Part shown: positions 10,817 through 22,199 of the stretch, piece after piece
How the letters are laid out: each line of letters opens with the position of its first letter
How positions within the stretch are numbered: position 1 is the stretch's first letter
Source: Tipula vernalis
Taxonomy: Eukaryota > Arthropoda > Insecta > Diptera > Tipulidae
NCBI GenBank assembly: GCA_958295665.1
Contig: OY282560.1
Location: 191,148,061-191,212,060, forward strand
Reading direction: 5' to 3'
DNA length: 64,000 nt
Position numbers and translations under genes: made by a program
Notes under the pieces: generated by a model
The model's input: the letters and a program-made list of their open reading frames with translations, nothing else
What the model was told of the DNA's origin: nothing
Database searches by the model: none

Positions 10817-11608
10817 GTAGGTTTCAGCATCTTATAAGTTTACTTTGATGGTGTTTCCATTCATCACCTTTACATTAAACTTATCAGTAGCAGTTATTGT
10901 TTCTATTTTCTCGTAGAGTACATCGTAGTCTTTGACTTCATCTATTACTATTGGTGGTGGTGGAGGTATCTTTTTTGGTTGTTTCTGGATAATATTTGGT
11001 ACATTATCCTTTAATTGAGGTGGGGAGGGCGTATTATTCCGTCTCCTTTTTTTTCTCCTACCTTTAACTCTAATCCACTCAGTTTCTCGAGCTAGTTCTT
11101 CTTCATCCGTATGATACTCTTGTGGAGTTGTATTCTGATTGGGAGTAGAACCGATGTCCTCCTCTGGCTTAAGAGCTTCAACTTCATTTTCAAGCATCTT
11201 CATACGCTCCTGCATCCATGCATTTGTAACATTCAGTTTCTGGTTTATATTGTTGGCTTCAACTAATGTATTATGAGCTTTACGCAATTTATTGTGAAGC
11301 TTTTCTTTGTTTGTAGAACGAGTGTTGCGGCTGCTGGCCCCAAATGGAGCAACTAATGCCTCTAATCGGAGAATACGCCACTATGTTACTCCTCTGGAAG
11401 GGATGTGAATTATCCTTTTCTGTTTAACTCAATTGAGCTTGTTTATTCACCAACATGTCATGGGGTTGGTTAAAATAATTGTAGTAGGTATAGCAATGTC
11501 TGGTTTCCCCCAGAATCCATGAGACCGACCTCCGAAGAGGGTTGATTTACCTGAGCAACAGGTGTACCACCTGGGGTACTAGTTTCCATATTTTTTCTGA
11601 TCATTGCT
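10817..11608 (-). pseudogene. Jockey-like ORF1, N-terminal part
   Basis: A methionine near 11608 opens METSTPGGTPVAQVNQPSSE, but this first frame soon stops. The main frame (11287-10832) has a coiled-coil-like stretch (NNINQKLNVTNAWMQERMKM), the acidic motif YHTDEEELARETEWIRVKGR, a basic RRKKRRR patch (nuclear or RNA binding), a Pro-rich segment and NVKVMNGNTIKV. The plus-strand copy at 46827-47600 has matching blocks (YQTDEEDLERETNWI and basic tail), so the assignment is secure. The gene is then interrupted by the nested LINE just after a DAETY stretch. Confidence 0.8.
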
Positions 11609-11844
11609 CATTTATAGTATACTGCACTCGCCTCTAGTATTTCGCTGATGCTTCCCATCGTTGCCCGGGTGTTACCACTTTGAGGTATAATAGACACATT
11701 TGGTGGCTTCTACATAGTTGCAGCATTGGAATGTAGACCACGAGTTACATGGCTGTAGACGGTCAACCCCAACCCTATTGAGACGCACCCAACACCCGAA
11801 AGCGTATTTAAAGTAATTTTTAATTTAAAGAAAAAATAAATAAA

Positions 11845-12240
11845 TTGATTTTTGGCTATAACAATACTGTATCATCTGTTACTACTAAGTCTCCTACTGA
11901 TTTGTTATTTAATTGCAAAGTCCGTAAAATACTTAATTCTATTATTCCTAAAGTCAACATGAAAATAGGGCTAGTCTTAAGGATTATAATAATAAAAATT
12001 TGTAAATCAGTTACCTTTAAGTTTAGCAAGAATAATCAAATATTTGGGGAGAAAAATTTTGATAAAATTAAAAAATTCAGTGAAGGGCAAAAAGTTATGT
12101 ATCGGAATCATTGGCGAGATTTCGTTAAATGGTTACCAGCCATAAATTTAAAAAAATTGACTAATTTTATATATTTAATTAATGTAAGAAGAGTTGCAGG
12201 CCATTAGTTAAAAAGTCATCATGTGCCTACTTCGAATGTA
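11845..12240 (+). pseudogene. Ty3/Gypsy integrase C-terminal end
   Basis: The reading is FGYNNTVSSVTTKSPTDLLF, the conserved YN-T---T--SP-ELLF block after the catalytic core of Gypsy integrases. It is followed by a basic linker and EGQKVMYRNHWRDFVKWLPA, the GDKV-VRN----KW-PA chromatin-facing module, and FIYLINVRRVAGH. The ORF stops at 12207, but similar residues continue in frame (LKSHHVPTSNV). Nothing upstream of 11845 belongs to it, because the minus-strand LINE ends there; the element is truncated. A purine-rich tract (AAAGCGGGAAG) and TGTAATATAC follow at about 12466-12485. Confidence 0.7.
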
Positions 12241-12465
12241 AAAGAACAAACAGTTCGAGCATCAAAATCAAACCAAAGGGAAGAACACGAAAATTTGTTA
12301 AGATGATCAGCGAAAACTAAACAATTCCTGAAAGATTGGCTTATAAATAAGTTTAAATTATGTATTATATGTAGATACTAAAATAAAATTAATTTTGTAT
12401 AACAACTTCCAAAGTTAAGAACGTAAATCAAATCTTGTAAGAAAAGAAAAACAAGAAATTCATTA

Positions 12466-12600
12466 AAGCGGGAAGATGTAATATACTAACATAAATTAGA
12501 AGATACTAATAATATAAATGTGAACAATACATGTACCTATTCAAAACAATGATTTTATTATTATACAACAAGTCAGTCTACAAAAAGTTTTTACCAAATT
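12466..12600 (+). repeat. Probable polypurine tract and start of a 3' LTR
   Basis: The AAAGCGGGAAG purine tract is followed by TGTAATATACTAAC at about 12477, the normal order of polypurine tract and LTR 5' edge (TG) after a Gypsy integrase. The other LTR edge was not found, so the end given is arbitrary. Confidence 0.4.
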
Positions 12601-12609
12601 AACATAACG

Positions 12610-15200
12610 GTCAATATATACTGGATCCACAGAGAGATTGTTCTCTGAACTTTGTCCAGAGCAGGTCACCAGACTGGCAAACAGGTCGTCGTCCATGTCT
12701 TAATCATTTTCAATAATGAGTTTATCGTTATAGTGGCTTTCGTCTTGCAAATTTTCATAAATTCCCTCGTCGCTTACTCGTTCGCTTTTCTAACACTTAG
12801 ACTTTGTCTAAACCAGTGAGAAATATTTTTTAGAATAAATTTTTGACTTAAAAACAAAATCTTATTACACACAAATTATCACTATCTTTTGCTATGATAA
12901 TTCGATGCTCGACATTCGGTTCGGACGACATTCAACATGGAAGACTTATCATTTTTAATCATCAAAATAAAATTTCAACTATATTCAATATGTTATCCTT
13001 TTGAGCAAGACAAGTAATATGAAAAACCGCGGCACTGATTTTGGATAATTTCCTAGCAATTCGTTGGGAAGTGCCTTCTAGCGTGTGATTTGTCCAATTA
13101 CATCAACTAAAGATTGATCTTATTTACAAATAAGCTATACTGATCCTAGTGAATGTTAAACGAAAAAGTTGCGACTATTTCTGGTTTAATAATCGACTTC
13201 TACATTAAAATAATTGATTAATTGTCGATAAGTCTAGTCGCCATTGATCTAAATATGTTCGTCCGTAATAGAACTGCACCCAATATTCATTAGTTTACAT
13301 GGCGCTTCAGCTTTGAGGTGATATATTTGACAACACTTTTGCTATAATTATTGTACCATCACTTCCATTATATTACCTGCAGTTGAAATCAGACATCACA
13401 GGTAGGGGAATATTTCAAAAAATTATTATTCGATTCGGGCAGCATAATAACAATTTGTGTTTGTAGGGAAATATTTTGTAAATAAATGTCAAAATTAAGT
13501 ACTAAAAAATAGTTATCACAGGTTTCAGACACAGTCTTAATTTATAAATTACTGTTTAACCAAATCTGGAAAAAGTCAACCCAATATTAATAAAATAATA
13601 GATACTCAAACAACATTGATCCCCAAGTAAACCTCAATAATTTAATTAATACGAACCCAAATTAATCTCTGACCTGAGAAATAAAAATTAATCAAAATTA
13701 TATAATTTTAATTACCCCAATTACTAACTAACGACAACCATTAAACGAATTAACAATTAAATCGTTACGCAAGGGTCACTGAAATTCCCGTAATTGCTTC
13801 ATTTAATACTAATTAAATTTGGGAAATTCAACTTGAGAAAACGTAATTTTTCTTTTTTGCTGTACTAATTAAATTATATCAAATCAATAGACGAACAATT
13901 TTTTAATATCCTTTTCAAGTCCGTACACTCATTTTAATATTTTTTTTTTTATACGACAAAGTTATAATTTAATTTTTTCTCGACGATTTACTCTTCACCC
14001 ACGAAATGCGTTTCTTTTTATTAACAGAGGCGAATGAGTATGAGTACCTATTAAAATATGTTCGGTACATAAATAATCATCATCAATCTCAAGTAGATAA
14101 ATCATCGTGAATATAATATGTACGAGATTTTTCCATCAAAGCTTTTTAATGTCTTAAAAATACAAAAAGGATACAAACATTAAAATGTAAAATAGGAAAA
14201 ATGGGATTCTTTACAAAAGGAGAGCTAAGTAGATTTGAAACGAAATTAGACATAACAAAACAAAAAATATTAACATTTTTTTTATTTTTTTTATTATTGT
14301 CTGCTATTTTCTAATATAACAATTCACGTGCATTATAACAATATCATGATGATAAAAGATTACTCCCAATTTATTGGTGGAAAGGTATATATTTGACGGA
14401 TGAAAGAGGGTGAAAAACCGTTTAATATTTTATGTATTCAAGAAATTTTTTTTTGAGAAAATGGGTATGGAGATGTTTATCTGAGAAGATATACTATTTC
14501 ATTACACCAGATGGAAAAATCATGTTTTAACAATACCTTTCTGATTATCATGATCTTCTTGAAATATCGAATGAAAATAATATTTTCAAAATAATTTGTT
14601 TATAAACTAAAATATACCACTCTAAAAATTAAATGTCAATACTAGTATTTGATATTTTGCTATATTCAGACTAGGAGTTTGTAATCCCGATTATCTAGCA
14701 AATCTAGAATTTCTTATAGATTGAAGAACAAAGATTTAGTTAATCCTTTTTCAATTAGAGACTGAAGTTTAAAATATTGCGATGTTAGAGGGAAAGTTTG
14801 GTAATAGTTTGTAGGTTGGGTAACATTAGCAGACCTTTTAAATTTAACAATTAAATAAAACTATAACGGATAAAGTTAATTCTATTTTAAGAGAGTTTAA
14901 ACAACCAGATTTTGTGAGATATCTTATATAAAAAGTCGAACAAGAGTCAAACTACCTTGCGATACTCGATGGTGCTCGTTGAGGGATTCCTATCGTTGCC
15001 TTATTTTGAATTTGAGTCGCATGAAAATAATTGCAGCCGATCCAAAATTCAAAAAGTCTTATTTGACAAGGATTTTATAAAAAACGTGAAACGTTACATA
15101 AGAATATTTGGTCCCGTGTGTACGCTTATTAATAAATGCTAGATGCATATATAAGGTCAAAATGGATTGACTACCCACAAACCTCAACTATCGCTTCGTA
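12610..15200. other. AT-rich spacer, no gene recognised
   Basis: Long AT-rich stretch with simple T- and A-rich runs (for example 14277-14300). A TATA-like TATAAAAAG lies near 14928, upstream of the BEL fragment, and could belong to it. I saw no open frame with a recognisable domain. Confidence 0.4.
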
Positions 15201-16209
15201 CGATGTCGTCAAAAATGCATTATTACAAGATGCATTAAATTGCAGGGTCAGCCAGCTATTCATTCCTTGAAAACAAGCCAATCGCAATCATCGGCCGCCA
15301 GCCAACCCTCAAAACACAATCGATCGCAATCAACACGACAAAAGCTCAGACAACCTCAGACGTTCCATTCATTCTCAACGAAAATATCGTCACCGACCTG
15401 CACATTTTACAATGCCAATAGCTACTCTATTTTCAAGTACAACCTATTCAAAACGCTAGAAGTTCCCAAGAGGCGCGAGCCTGTTGAGTAATCGACATTA
15501 TGTTTTAATTGCCGACAAAAATCACATATGTCCAGCAAGTGCCCCTCTAGCAGCACATGTTATGTTTGCCAACGCATGCACGATACTATGCTTCATTTAG
15601 ATGGAAAACTACCGTTCCTGTAATTTCTGCTTACGCGGCAATAACAACTTTACAGCCTACTTCAAAATCGATGACAGCAAGGAGTTCAGTTTCATCAACC
15701 GTAACATTGCCTTCACAAAGGTCGTCATACATCATACTTGCTACAGCTGTAGTCATTGTGTATGATAAATTTGAAACTCCATTTATCGTTAGTGCTTTTT
15801 TGGACTCTGGGTCACAGTTGAATTTTATGACCACAGCACTAGGTACACGGCTTGGTTTAAGATTAAATAGTACGACCAATATCATCTCCGGAATTGGTGC
15901 TCCAACAGCATCAGTGAATAACAGCACAACAGTTCTCATTAAATCTCAAACTAGCAATTTTTCAGCAAATATCAATTGCTTGATTTTGCCTAAAATAACA
16001 GATTGTCGACCAAGCGTGCCACTCAGTAGATCTGATATTAACATCCCTACAAATCTTCAGTTGGCTGATCCGAACTTCGATACTCCACAGCAGATTGGCC
16101 TGCTAATTGGCGCTTAATTGTAATTTGATCTATTATCAGTAGGTCAAATCAAGTTGGCTAAACATCTTCCAGTCCTTCAAAATATGCAATTTGGCTGGGT
16201 GATCTCAAA
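15200..16209 (+). mobile_element. BEL/Pao retrotransposon fragment: Gag end and protease
   Basis: The 3' part of gag and the start of pol of a BEL/Pao element. Gag carries a Ser/Gln-rich linker (15240-15380), a partly lost cysteine motif (CTFYNANSYSIFKYNLFKTL), then knuckles from 15501: CFNCRQKSHMSSKC and CYVCQRMHDTMLH. From about 15700 the protease follows. Reading continues with in-frame stops to LAKHLPVLQNMQFGWVIS, the usual BEL segment before the reverse transcriptase, and then ends abruptly at about 16208 where the satellite begins. No LTR was found. The element is a relic. Confidence 0.85.
15557..16209 (+). pseudogene. BEL/Pao aspartic protease region
   Basis: The frame reads ILATAVVIVYDKFETPFIVS, then AFLDSGSQLNFMTTALGTRL, with the catalytic LDSGSQ triplet of retropepsin-type Pao peptidases. 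Next come GIGAPT and LPKITDCRPSVPLSRSDINI, ending in QQIGLLIGA, which in intact elements leads to a D-(L/F)-W block. A TAA follows GA, another TAA lies six bases on, and the same frame then continues to WVIS at 16207. The protease would cleave the Gag-Pol precursor. Upstream residues from 15501 in the same region give the Gag knuckles. Confidence 0.85.
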
Positions 16210-18892
16210 GTAAACACGTTTTTCCATGCAAAAAGAGAATAAAAATGTGAAATTAGCCCAAAACAACCGCTTAGATTAATAGATATTTTCCAAAAATATA
16301 TAAGGACAATTATATAAATTAATTGAATCAAATGACCCTACTTTCGTTGATGTAAAACCCGTAAAACGTAGTTATTTGAACTTTCACATATTTTTACATG
16401 CAGGAAGAGAACACAAAATACGAAATTGAGCCAAAACAACACCATAGAATTTCTGGATATAATCCAAAATCCATCAATGATTACTTTATACATTTATTTC
16501 ATCAAATGATGCTCAATTCGTTGATATATAGTCCATAAAAAGAAAAGTAAACACTTTTTACCATGCAAAAAGAGAATAAAAATGTGAAATTAGCCTAAAA
16601 CAACCGCTTAGATTAATAGATATTTTCCAAAAATATATAAGGATAATTATATAAATTAATTGAATCAAATGACACTATTTTCGTTAATGTGGAACCCGTA
16701 AAACATAGTTATTTGAACTTTCACATATTTTTACATGCAGGAAGAGAACACAAAATACGAAATTGAGCCAAAACAACACCATAGAATTTCTAGATATAAT
16801 CCAAAATCCATTAATGATAATTTTATGCATTTATTTCATCAAATGATGCTCAATTCGTTGATATATAGTCCTTAAAAAGTAAAGTAAACACGTTTTAACA
16901 TGCAAAAAGAGAATAAAAATGTGAAATTAGCCTAAAACAATCGCTTGGATTAAAAGATATTTTCCAAAAATATATAACGACAATTATATAAATTAATTGA
17001 ATCAAATGACACTACTTTCGTTAATGTGGAACCCGTAAAACGTAGTTATTTGAACTTACACATATTTTTACATGCAGGAAGAGAACACAAAATACGAAAT
17101 TGAGCCAAAACAACACCATAGAATTTCTAGATATAATCCAAAATCCATTAATGTTAACTTTATACATTTATTTCATCAAATGATGCTCAATTCGTTGATA
17201 TATAGTCCTTAAAAAATAAAGTAAACACGTTTTTCCGTGCAAAAAGAGAATAAAAATGTGAAATTAGCCTAAAATAACCGCTTAGATTAATAGATATTTT
17301 TCAAAAATATATAAGCACCATTATATAAATTAATTGAATCAAATCACATTACTTTCGTTGATGTGGAATCCTTAAAACGTTGTTATTTGAACTTACACAT
17401 ATTTTTACATGCAAGAAGAGAACACAAAATACGAAATTGAGCAAAAACAACACCATAGAATTTCTAGATATAATCCAAAATCCATTTATAATAACTTTAT
17501 ACATTTATTTCATCAAATGATGCTCAATTCGTTGATATATAGTCCTTAAAAATTAAAGTAAACAGGTTTTACCATGCGAAAAGAGAATAAAAATAAGAAA
17601 TTAGCCTAAAACAACCGCTTAGCATAATAAATATTTTCTAAATATATATTAGGACAATTATATAAATTAATTGAATCAAATGACACTACTTTCGTTGATG
17701 TGGAATCCTTAAAACGTAGTTATTTGAACTTACATATATGTTTACATGCAGGAAAAGAACACAAAATACGAAATTATTCCTAAACACAACACCATAGAAT
17801 TTCTAGATATAATCCAAAATCCAATTATGATAACTTTATACATTTATTTCATCAAATAATGCTCAATTCGTTGATATATAGTCCTTAAAAGTAAAGTAAA
17901 CACGTTTTTACATGCAAAAAGAGAATAAAAATGTGAAATTAGCTTAAAACAAACGCTTAGATTAAAAGATATTTTTCAAAAATATATTAGAACAATTATA
18001 TAAATTAATTGAATGAAATGACACTACTTTCGTTGATGTGAAATCCTTAAAACGTAGTTATTTGAACTTACACATATTTTTACATGCAGGAAGAGAACAC
18101 AAAATACGAAATTGAGCCAAAACAACACCATTGAATTTCTACATATAATCCAAAATCCATTAATAATAACTTTATACATTTATTTCATCAAATGATGCTC
18201 AATTCGTTGATATATAGTCCTTAAAAAGTAAAGTAAACACGTTTTTACATGCAAAAAGAGAATAAAAATGTGAAATTAGCCTAAAACAACCGCTTGGATT
18301 AAAAGATATTTTCCAAAAATATATAAGGACAATTATATAAATTAATTGAATCAAATGACACTACTTTCGTTAATGTGGAAACCGTAAAACCTAGTTATTT
18401 GAATTTACACATAATTTTACATGCAGGAAGAGAACACAAAATACGAAATTGAGCCAAAACAACACTATAGAATTTCTAGATATAATCCAAAATCAATTAA
18501 TGATAACTTTATACATTTATTTCATCAAATGATGCTCAATTCGTTGATATATAGTCCTTAAAAAGTAAAGTAAACACGTTTTAACATGCAAAAAGATAAT
18601 AAAAATATGAAATTAGCATAAAACAACCGCTTAGATTAATAGATATTTTCCAAAAATATATAAGGACAATTATATAAATTAATTGAATCAAATGACAATA
18701 CTTTCGTTGATGTGGAATCCTTAAAACGTTGTTATTTGAACTTACACATATTTTTACATGCAGGTAGAGAACAGAAAATACGAAATTGAGCCAAAACAAC
18801 ACCATAGAATTTCTAGATATAATCCAAAATCCATTAATGATAACTTTATACATTTATTTCATCAAATGATGCTCAATTCGTTGATATATAGC
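16207..18892. repeat. Satellite array: eight 337-bp dimeric units
   Basis: The TAAACACG-like landmark recurs at 16211, 16548, 16885, 17222, 17559, 17897, 18234 and 18571: a period of 337 (once 338). Each unit holds two related halves: half A with CATGCAAAAAGAGAATA and half B with CATGCAGGAAGAGAACA. The CATGCA anchor in unit 1 is at 16225 (A) and 16397 (B), then 16562 (next A), giving spacings of 172 and 165. The halves can be aligned along their whole length, so this is a two-monomer higher-order repeat. Units are very similar to each other. Open frames inside it (for example 18581-18853) are chance. Confidence 0.95.
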
Positions 18893-19190
18893 AGAGTTTA
18901 AAATAGGGTTTCATTTTGCTCTTTGCTCTTAATTTTTGTTCAAGAACGCTAATAAAAACTGTAAAAAAGCTCTTTATAAAGAGCGATAGCGTAAAAAAAA
19001 ATATCGCTCTAAAGAACTAGGGCATTATATTTGTTATAAGGCTCTTGCTCTTTTACTATTGCGTATGTGTTATCATATTTTCGCTCTTTGTTTTTGCGCT
19101 GTATTGAGAAAATAAACACGCTCTGCACTGATGAATAAAAACGTCATTTTTATATTGCTCTTGCTCTTGTTATTACAGCAAACGGTTACA
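18893..19190. repeat. GCTCTT-rich segment, possible decayed hAT-like MITE
   Basis: Directly after the satellite comes GCAGAGTTTAAAATAGGG, and GCTCTGC appears at about 19119, inverted to the start. In between are many GCTCTT/AAGAGC copies, including a perfect 16-base palindrome GCTCTTTATAAAGAGC at 18969-18984. CAGAG ends and clustered subterminal motifs are usual for hAT transposons, but the ends match for only about 5 bases and no 8-bp target duplication is present. Further copies lie just outside, at about 19163-19180. Confidence 0.3.
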
Positions 19191-19239
19191 TTCGAAACCT
19201 TCTAAATTTTTTTAGAAAGCCAGATTATTTTATTAGCGA

Positions 19240-20860
19240 ACAGATGCACGGGCATTGGCAATGGGATTCTAAAATGATTTTTGGGTAAAATTGGACGGAA
19301 CTTGGCTATTCATTATCTGATTTTAGTAAAATTTGACACGCGCGATTTAAATAGGATTCTAGATTGAGTTTTAGGTAAAGTTCTGGGATATGGCCAATTA
19401 GGATGGAACTTGGCTATTTTTTAACCGATTGTGATGCAATTCGACATGTACTTTCGAAATGGGATTCTAAAATGATTTTTAGGTGAAGTTCTGGAATATG
19501 ACTAATTAGGATGGAACTTGGCTATTCCTCAACCAATTGTGAAATTCTAGAACGAGTTTTAGATGAAGTTCTGGAATACGACCAATTTGAATGGAACTTG
19601 GCTATTCGTTAACTGATTTTATTGAAATTTGGCAAGAGCGATGGAAATGGGATTCTAAAATGATTTTTAGGTGAAATTCTGGAATATGGCCAACTAGGAC
19701 GGAACTTGGCTATTCCTTAACCGATTTTAGTGAAATTTGACTCGCACGATGGAAATCTGATTCTAAATTGATTTTTTAGTCAAGTTCTGGAATATGGCCA
19801 TTTATGTGCGCTGGAAATGGGATTCTACAATGATTTTTGGTGAAGTTCTTAAATATGGCCAATATGGATGGAACTTGGCTATTACTTAACTGATTTTAGT
19901 GAAATATGACTTGTGTGTTGGAAATGGGATTCTAAAATGATTGTCGGATGAAGTTCCGGAATATGGCCAATTATGGTGGAACTTTATTATTTATTAACCG
20001 ATTTGGGTAGAATTTGACATGTGAGTTGGAAATGGGATTCTAAAATTATTTATGGATAAAGTTCTGGAATATGGCCAACTAGGATGGAACTTGGCTATTC
20101 TTTAGCCGATTTGAGTGAAATTTGACAAGCGCGATGGAAATGAGATTCTACAATGATTTTTGATGAATATGGCCAACTAGGATGAAACTTGGCTATTTCT
20201 TAACCGATTGTGATGCTATTCGACATTTGCGTTGGAAATGGGATAAACGAAGTTCTGGATTTTAGAGAAATTTGACATGCGCGATGGGAACGGGATTCTA
20301 CAATGATTTTTAGATTGAAGTTCTGGAATATGGCCAACTTCCTTAACCGATTGTGATACAATGTAAAATGTGCGTTGGAAATAAGATTCTAAAATGATTT
20401 TTAGATGAAGTCCTTAAATAAGGCAAAATAGTATTAAACTTGGCTATGCCGTAACCGTTTTTAGTGAAATTTGACATGTGCGATCAAAATGGAATTCTAA
20501 AATGATTTTTAGATGAGTTTTTGAAATATGAATTATTTAGATGGAACTTAGCTATTCCTAAACCATTGTGATGCAATTCAATATGTGCGTTGGAAGTGGG
20601 ATTCTAAAATAGGTTTTAGATAAAGTTTTGGAATATAGCTAAATAGGATGGAAATAACAGATTATTTCTCACAGCAGATAAACCTCGACAGCTGTATGTA
20701 TACTTGGCTGTTCCTTAGCCGATTGTGATGCAATACAATATATGCTTTGGGAGTGGGATTCTAAAACAGTTTTTAGATAAAGTTATGGAATATGGCCAAC
20801 AGCAGATGAACCTCGACAGCTGCATGGATTACGAAAACTGGATATATTAAAATATATCAA
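19240..20860. repeat. Degenerate tandem array, about 107-bp units
   Basis: About 15 irregular units share GGGATTCTAAAATGATTTTT, AGTTCTGGAATATGGCCAA, GATGGAACTTGGCTATTCC, TTAACCGATT and a GACATGTGCG(T/A)TGGAAATG end. Landmark GGATTCT occurs near 19264, 19354, 19462, 19651, 19759, 19819, 19928 and on to about 20758. Spacing is mostly 104-110, with some partial units. The unit matches the reverse complement of the end of the downstream transposase (22130-22192). Two copies of a 27-bp foreign segment (20672-20698 and 20800-20826) lie in the last units. Confidence 0.9.
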
Positions 20861-21221
20861 TAAGAGTCTAACTGGCCGTATACACTCAGCGAAACTGAAT
20901 TAGCCTCACATTGATTTTTAGCAATACTTAGACAAATTCCAAATATTATTATTTTTTTTTTTTTTACAAAAACATAAGTTAGCCTTGGAAATTTAAACAC
21001 AAAGAGCGATTTGTAACATAAAGGATTATTCTAGAAAATAAAACAAAAAAAGATAATTTGTTGAACGAACAACAACGAAATTAAATTAGCCTTAAAAAAA
21101 ACGCAATAAAGTCAGTTTGAAATAATTGGGAAAATCAGGAAGTTATATTTACCGTACGTGTTAGATTTTGTGAAGAATCGATTTTATTGAATATAAAAAT
21201 TATTTTGTAGAAGATTGTAAA

Positions 21222-22177
21222 ATGGGGCGGGGGAAACGATTAACGGGCGAAGAAATTATTGCAATTAAAGCCTACAAGGACTCAGGCCTAACAAACCGCC
21301 AAATTGCAGCCAAACTGGACAGGTCGCCAAATATTATCACCTTAAATTAAAGGAGTCCTACGGAAAGTATGGTGAAAGTGGGGCTAAACCAAAAATAAAC
21401 GACCGCTGTAAGCGTCGTATTTTTCATAATGCTGTCGATAGACATATGACAGCTCCGCAAATCCGCGCAGAAATGCAGCTACCAGTTACGGTTCGTCGAG
21501 TACAACAAATTTTACGCAGCAATCCGTTAGCTGATTGGAGAAAGAGAGTTGCAAAATCCTCTTTAACTGAGCGTCACAAAGCAGCCCGATTATTATTTGC
21601 AAGATCTCATATGAATTGGGAGGAAAAATGAAAAACTGTGCTCTTCAGCGATGAGAAAAAGTTTAATTTGGATGGTCCAGATGGTTCCCAATATTACTGG
21701 CACGACATTAGGCAAGACACAGAAATCCGTTTAAGCAGGAACTTTGGCGGGGGCTCGCTGATGGTTTGGGGTGGATTTTGCTATAACGGAAAACTTCCGC
21801 TTGCTTGGATTTCTTCAAGAATGAAATCAAAAGATTACACCGATATGTTGGAAATCAGCCTAATTGAGCACGCGGAAGATCTTATGGGTGCCCATTATAT
21901 CTTTCAACAGGATAATGCAGCCATTCACAATTCGAAAGAATCAACAAAATGGTTTTGTGAACGGAATATTGAGGTGATGGACTGGCCAGCTTGCAGCCCG
22001 GACTTGAACCCTATTGAACATTTATGGGGTATTCTTTCTCGCGAAGTTTATCAGAATGGGAAGCAGTTTGGTTCAGTGACTGAATTAAAAAATCGCATTA
22101 GAGAAGCTTGGATTGAAAATCGGTTAAGGAACAGCCAAGTTCCATCACAATTGGCCATATTCCAGAAATTTATCTAA
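21222..22177 (+). pseudogene. Tc1-like transposase (DD34E), one frameshift and one stop
   Basis: Starts MGRGKRLTGEEIIAIKAYKD with a helix-turn-helix of paired type (TNRQIAAKLDRSPNIIT). A frameshift near 21340 separates it from LKESYGKYGESG and the second HTH (MTAPQIRAEMQLPVTVRRV). A TGA at 21629 splits NWEEK from KTVLFSDEKKF. The catalytic domain has D in LFSDEKKFNLDGPDG, D in FQQDNAAIHNS and E in SPDLNPIEHLWG, with 34 residues between the last two. Total length is about 318 codons, near the usual 340. The last 20 residues (after REAW) do not match the normal Tc1 C-terminus and match the upstream array in antisense. Terminal inverted repeats were not found. Confidence 0.9.
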
Positions 22178-22199
22178 ACATCGAATTTTCTTTATTTAT

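Larger units (their letters stand above)
6717..11800 (-). mobile_element. Jockey-clade LINE (copy 1), interrupted by another LINE
   Basis: On the minus strand: a 5' leader (about 11800-11610), ORF1 (about 11608-9600), an endonuclease (about 9380-8600), a reverse transcriptase (8450-7350) and a C-terminal region (7208-6906), then a short 3' UTR and a poly-A tail seen as T's at 6717-6725. There is no RNase H. The ORF1 knuckle region ends in HPANYRGC, a signature of Jockey ORF1. A second LINE sits inside ORF1 (10139-10816). ORFs are broken by multiple stops. Its 3' end abuts the dispersed repeat at 6520-6716; I found no target-site duplication for it. Confidence 0.85.

Noticed and set aside
18581..18853. 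90-codon minus-strand frame inside the satellite
   Set aside because: Lies in tandem repeat units and is not open in the other units; chance.
16207..18892. CRISPR-like regular repeats
   Set aside because: Unit of 337 bp with no unique spacers; eukaryotic satellite, not an array of short repeats and spacers.
18893..19125. Firm call of a hAT MITE
   Set aside because: Ends match for only about five bases and the flanks (ATATATAG and CACTGATG) are not a duplication; kept as low-confidence repeat only.
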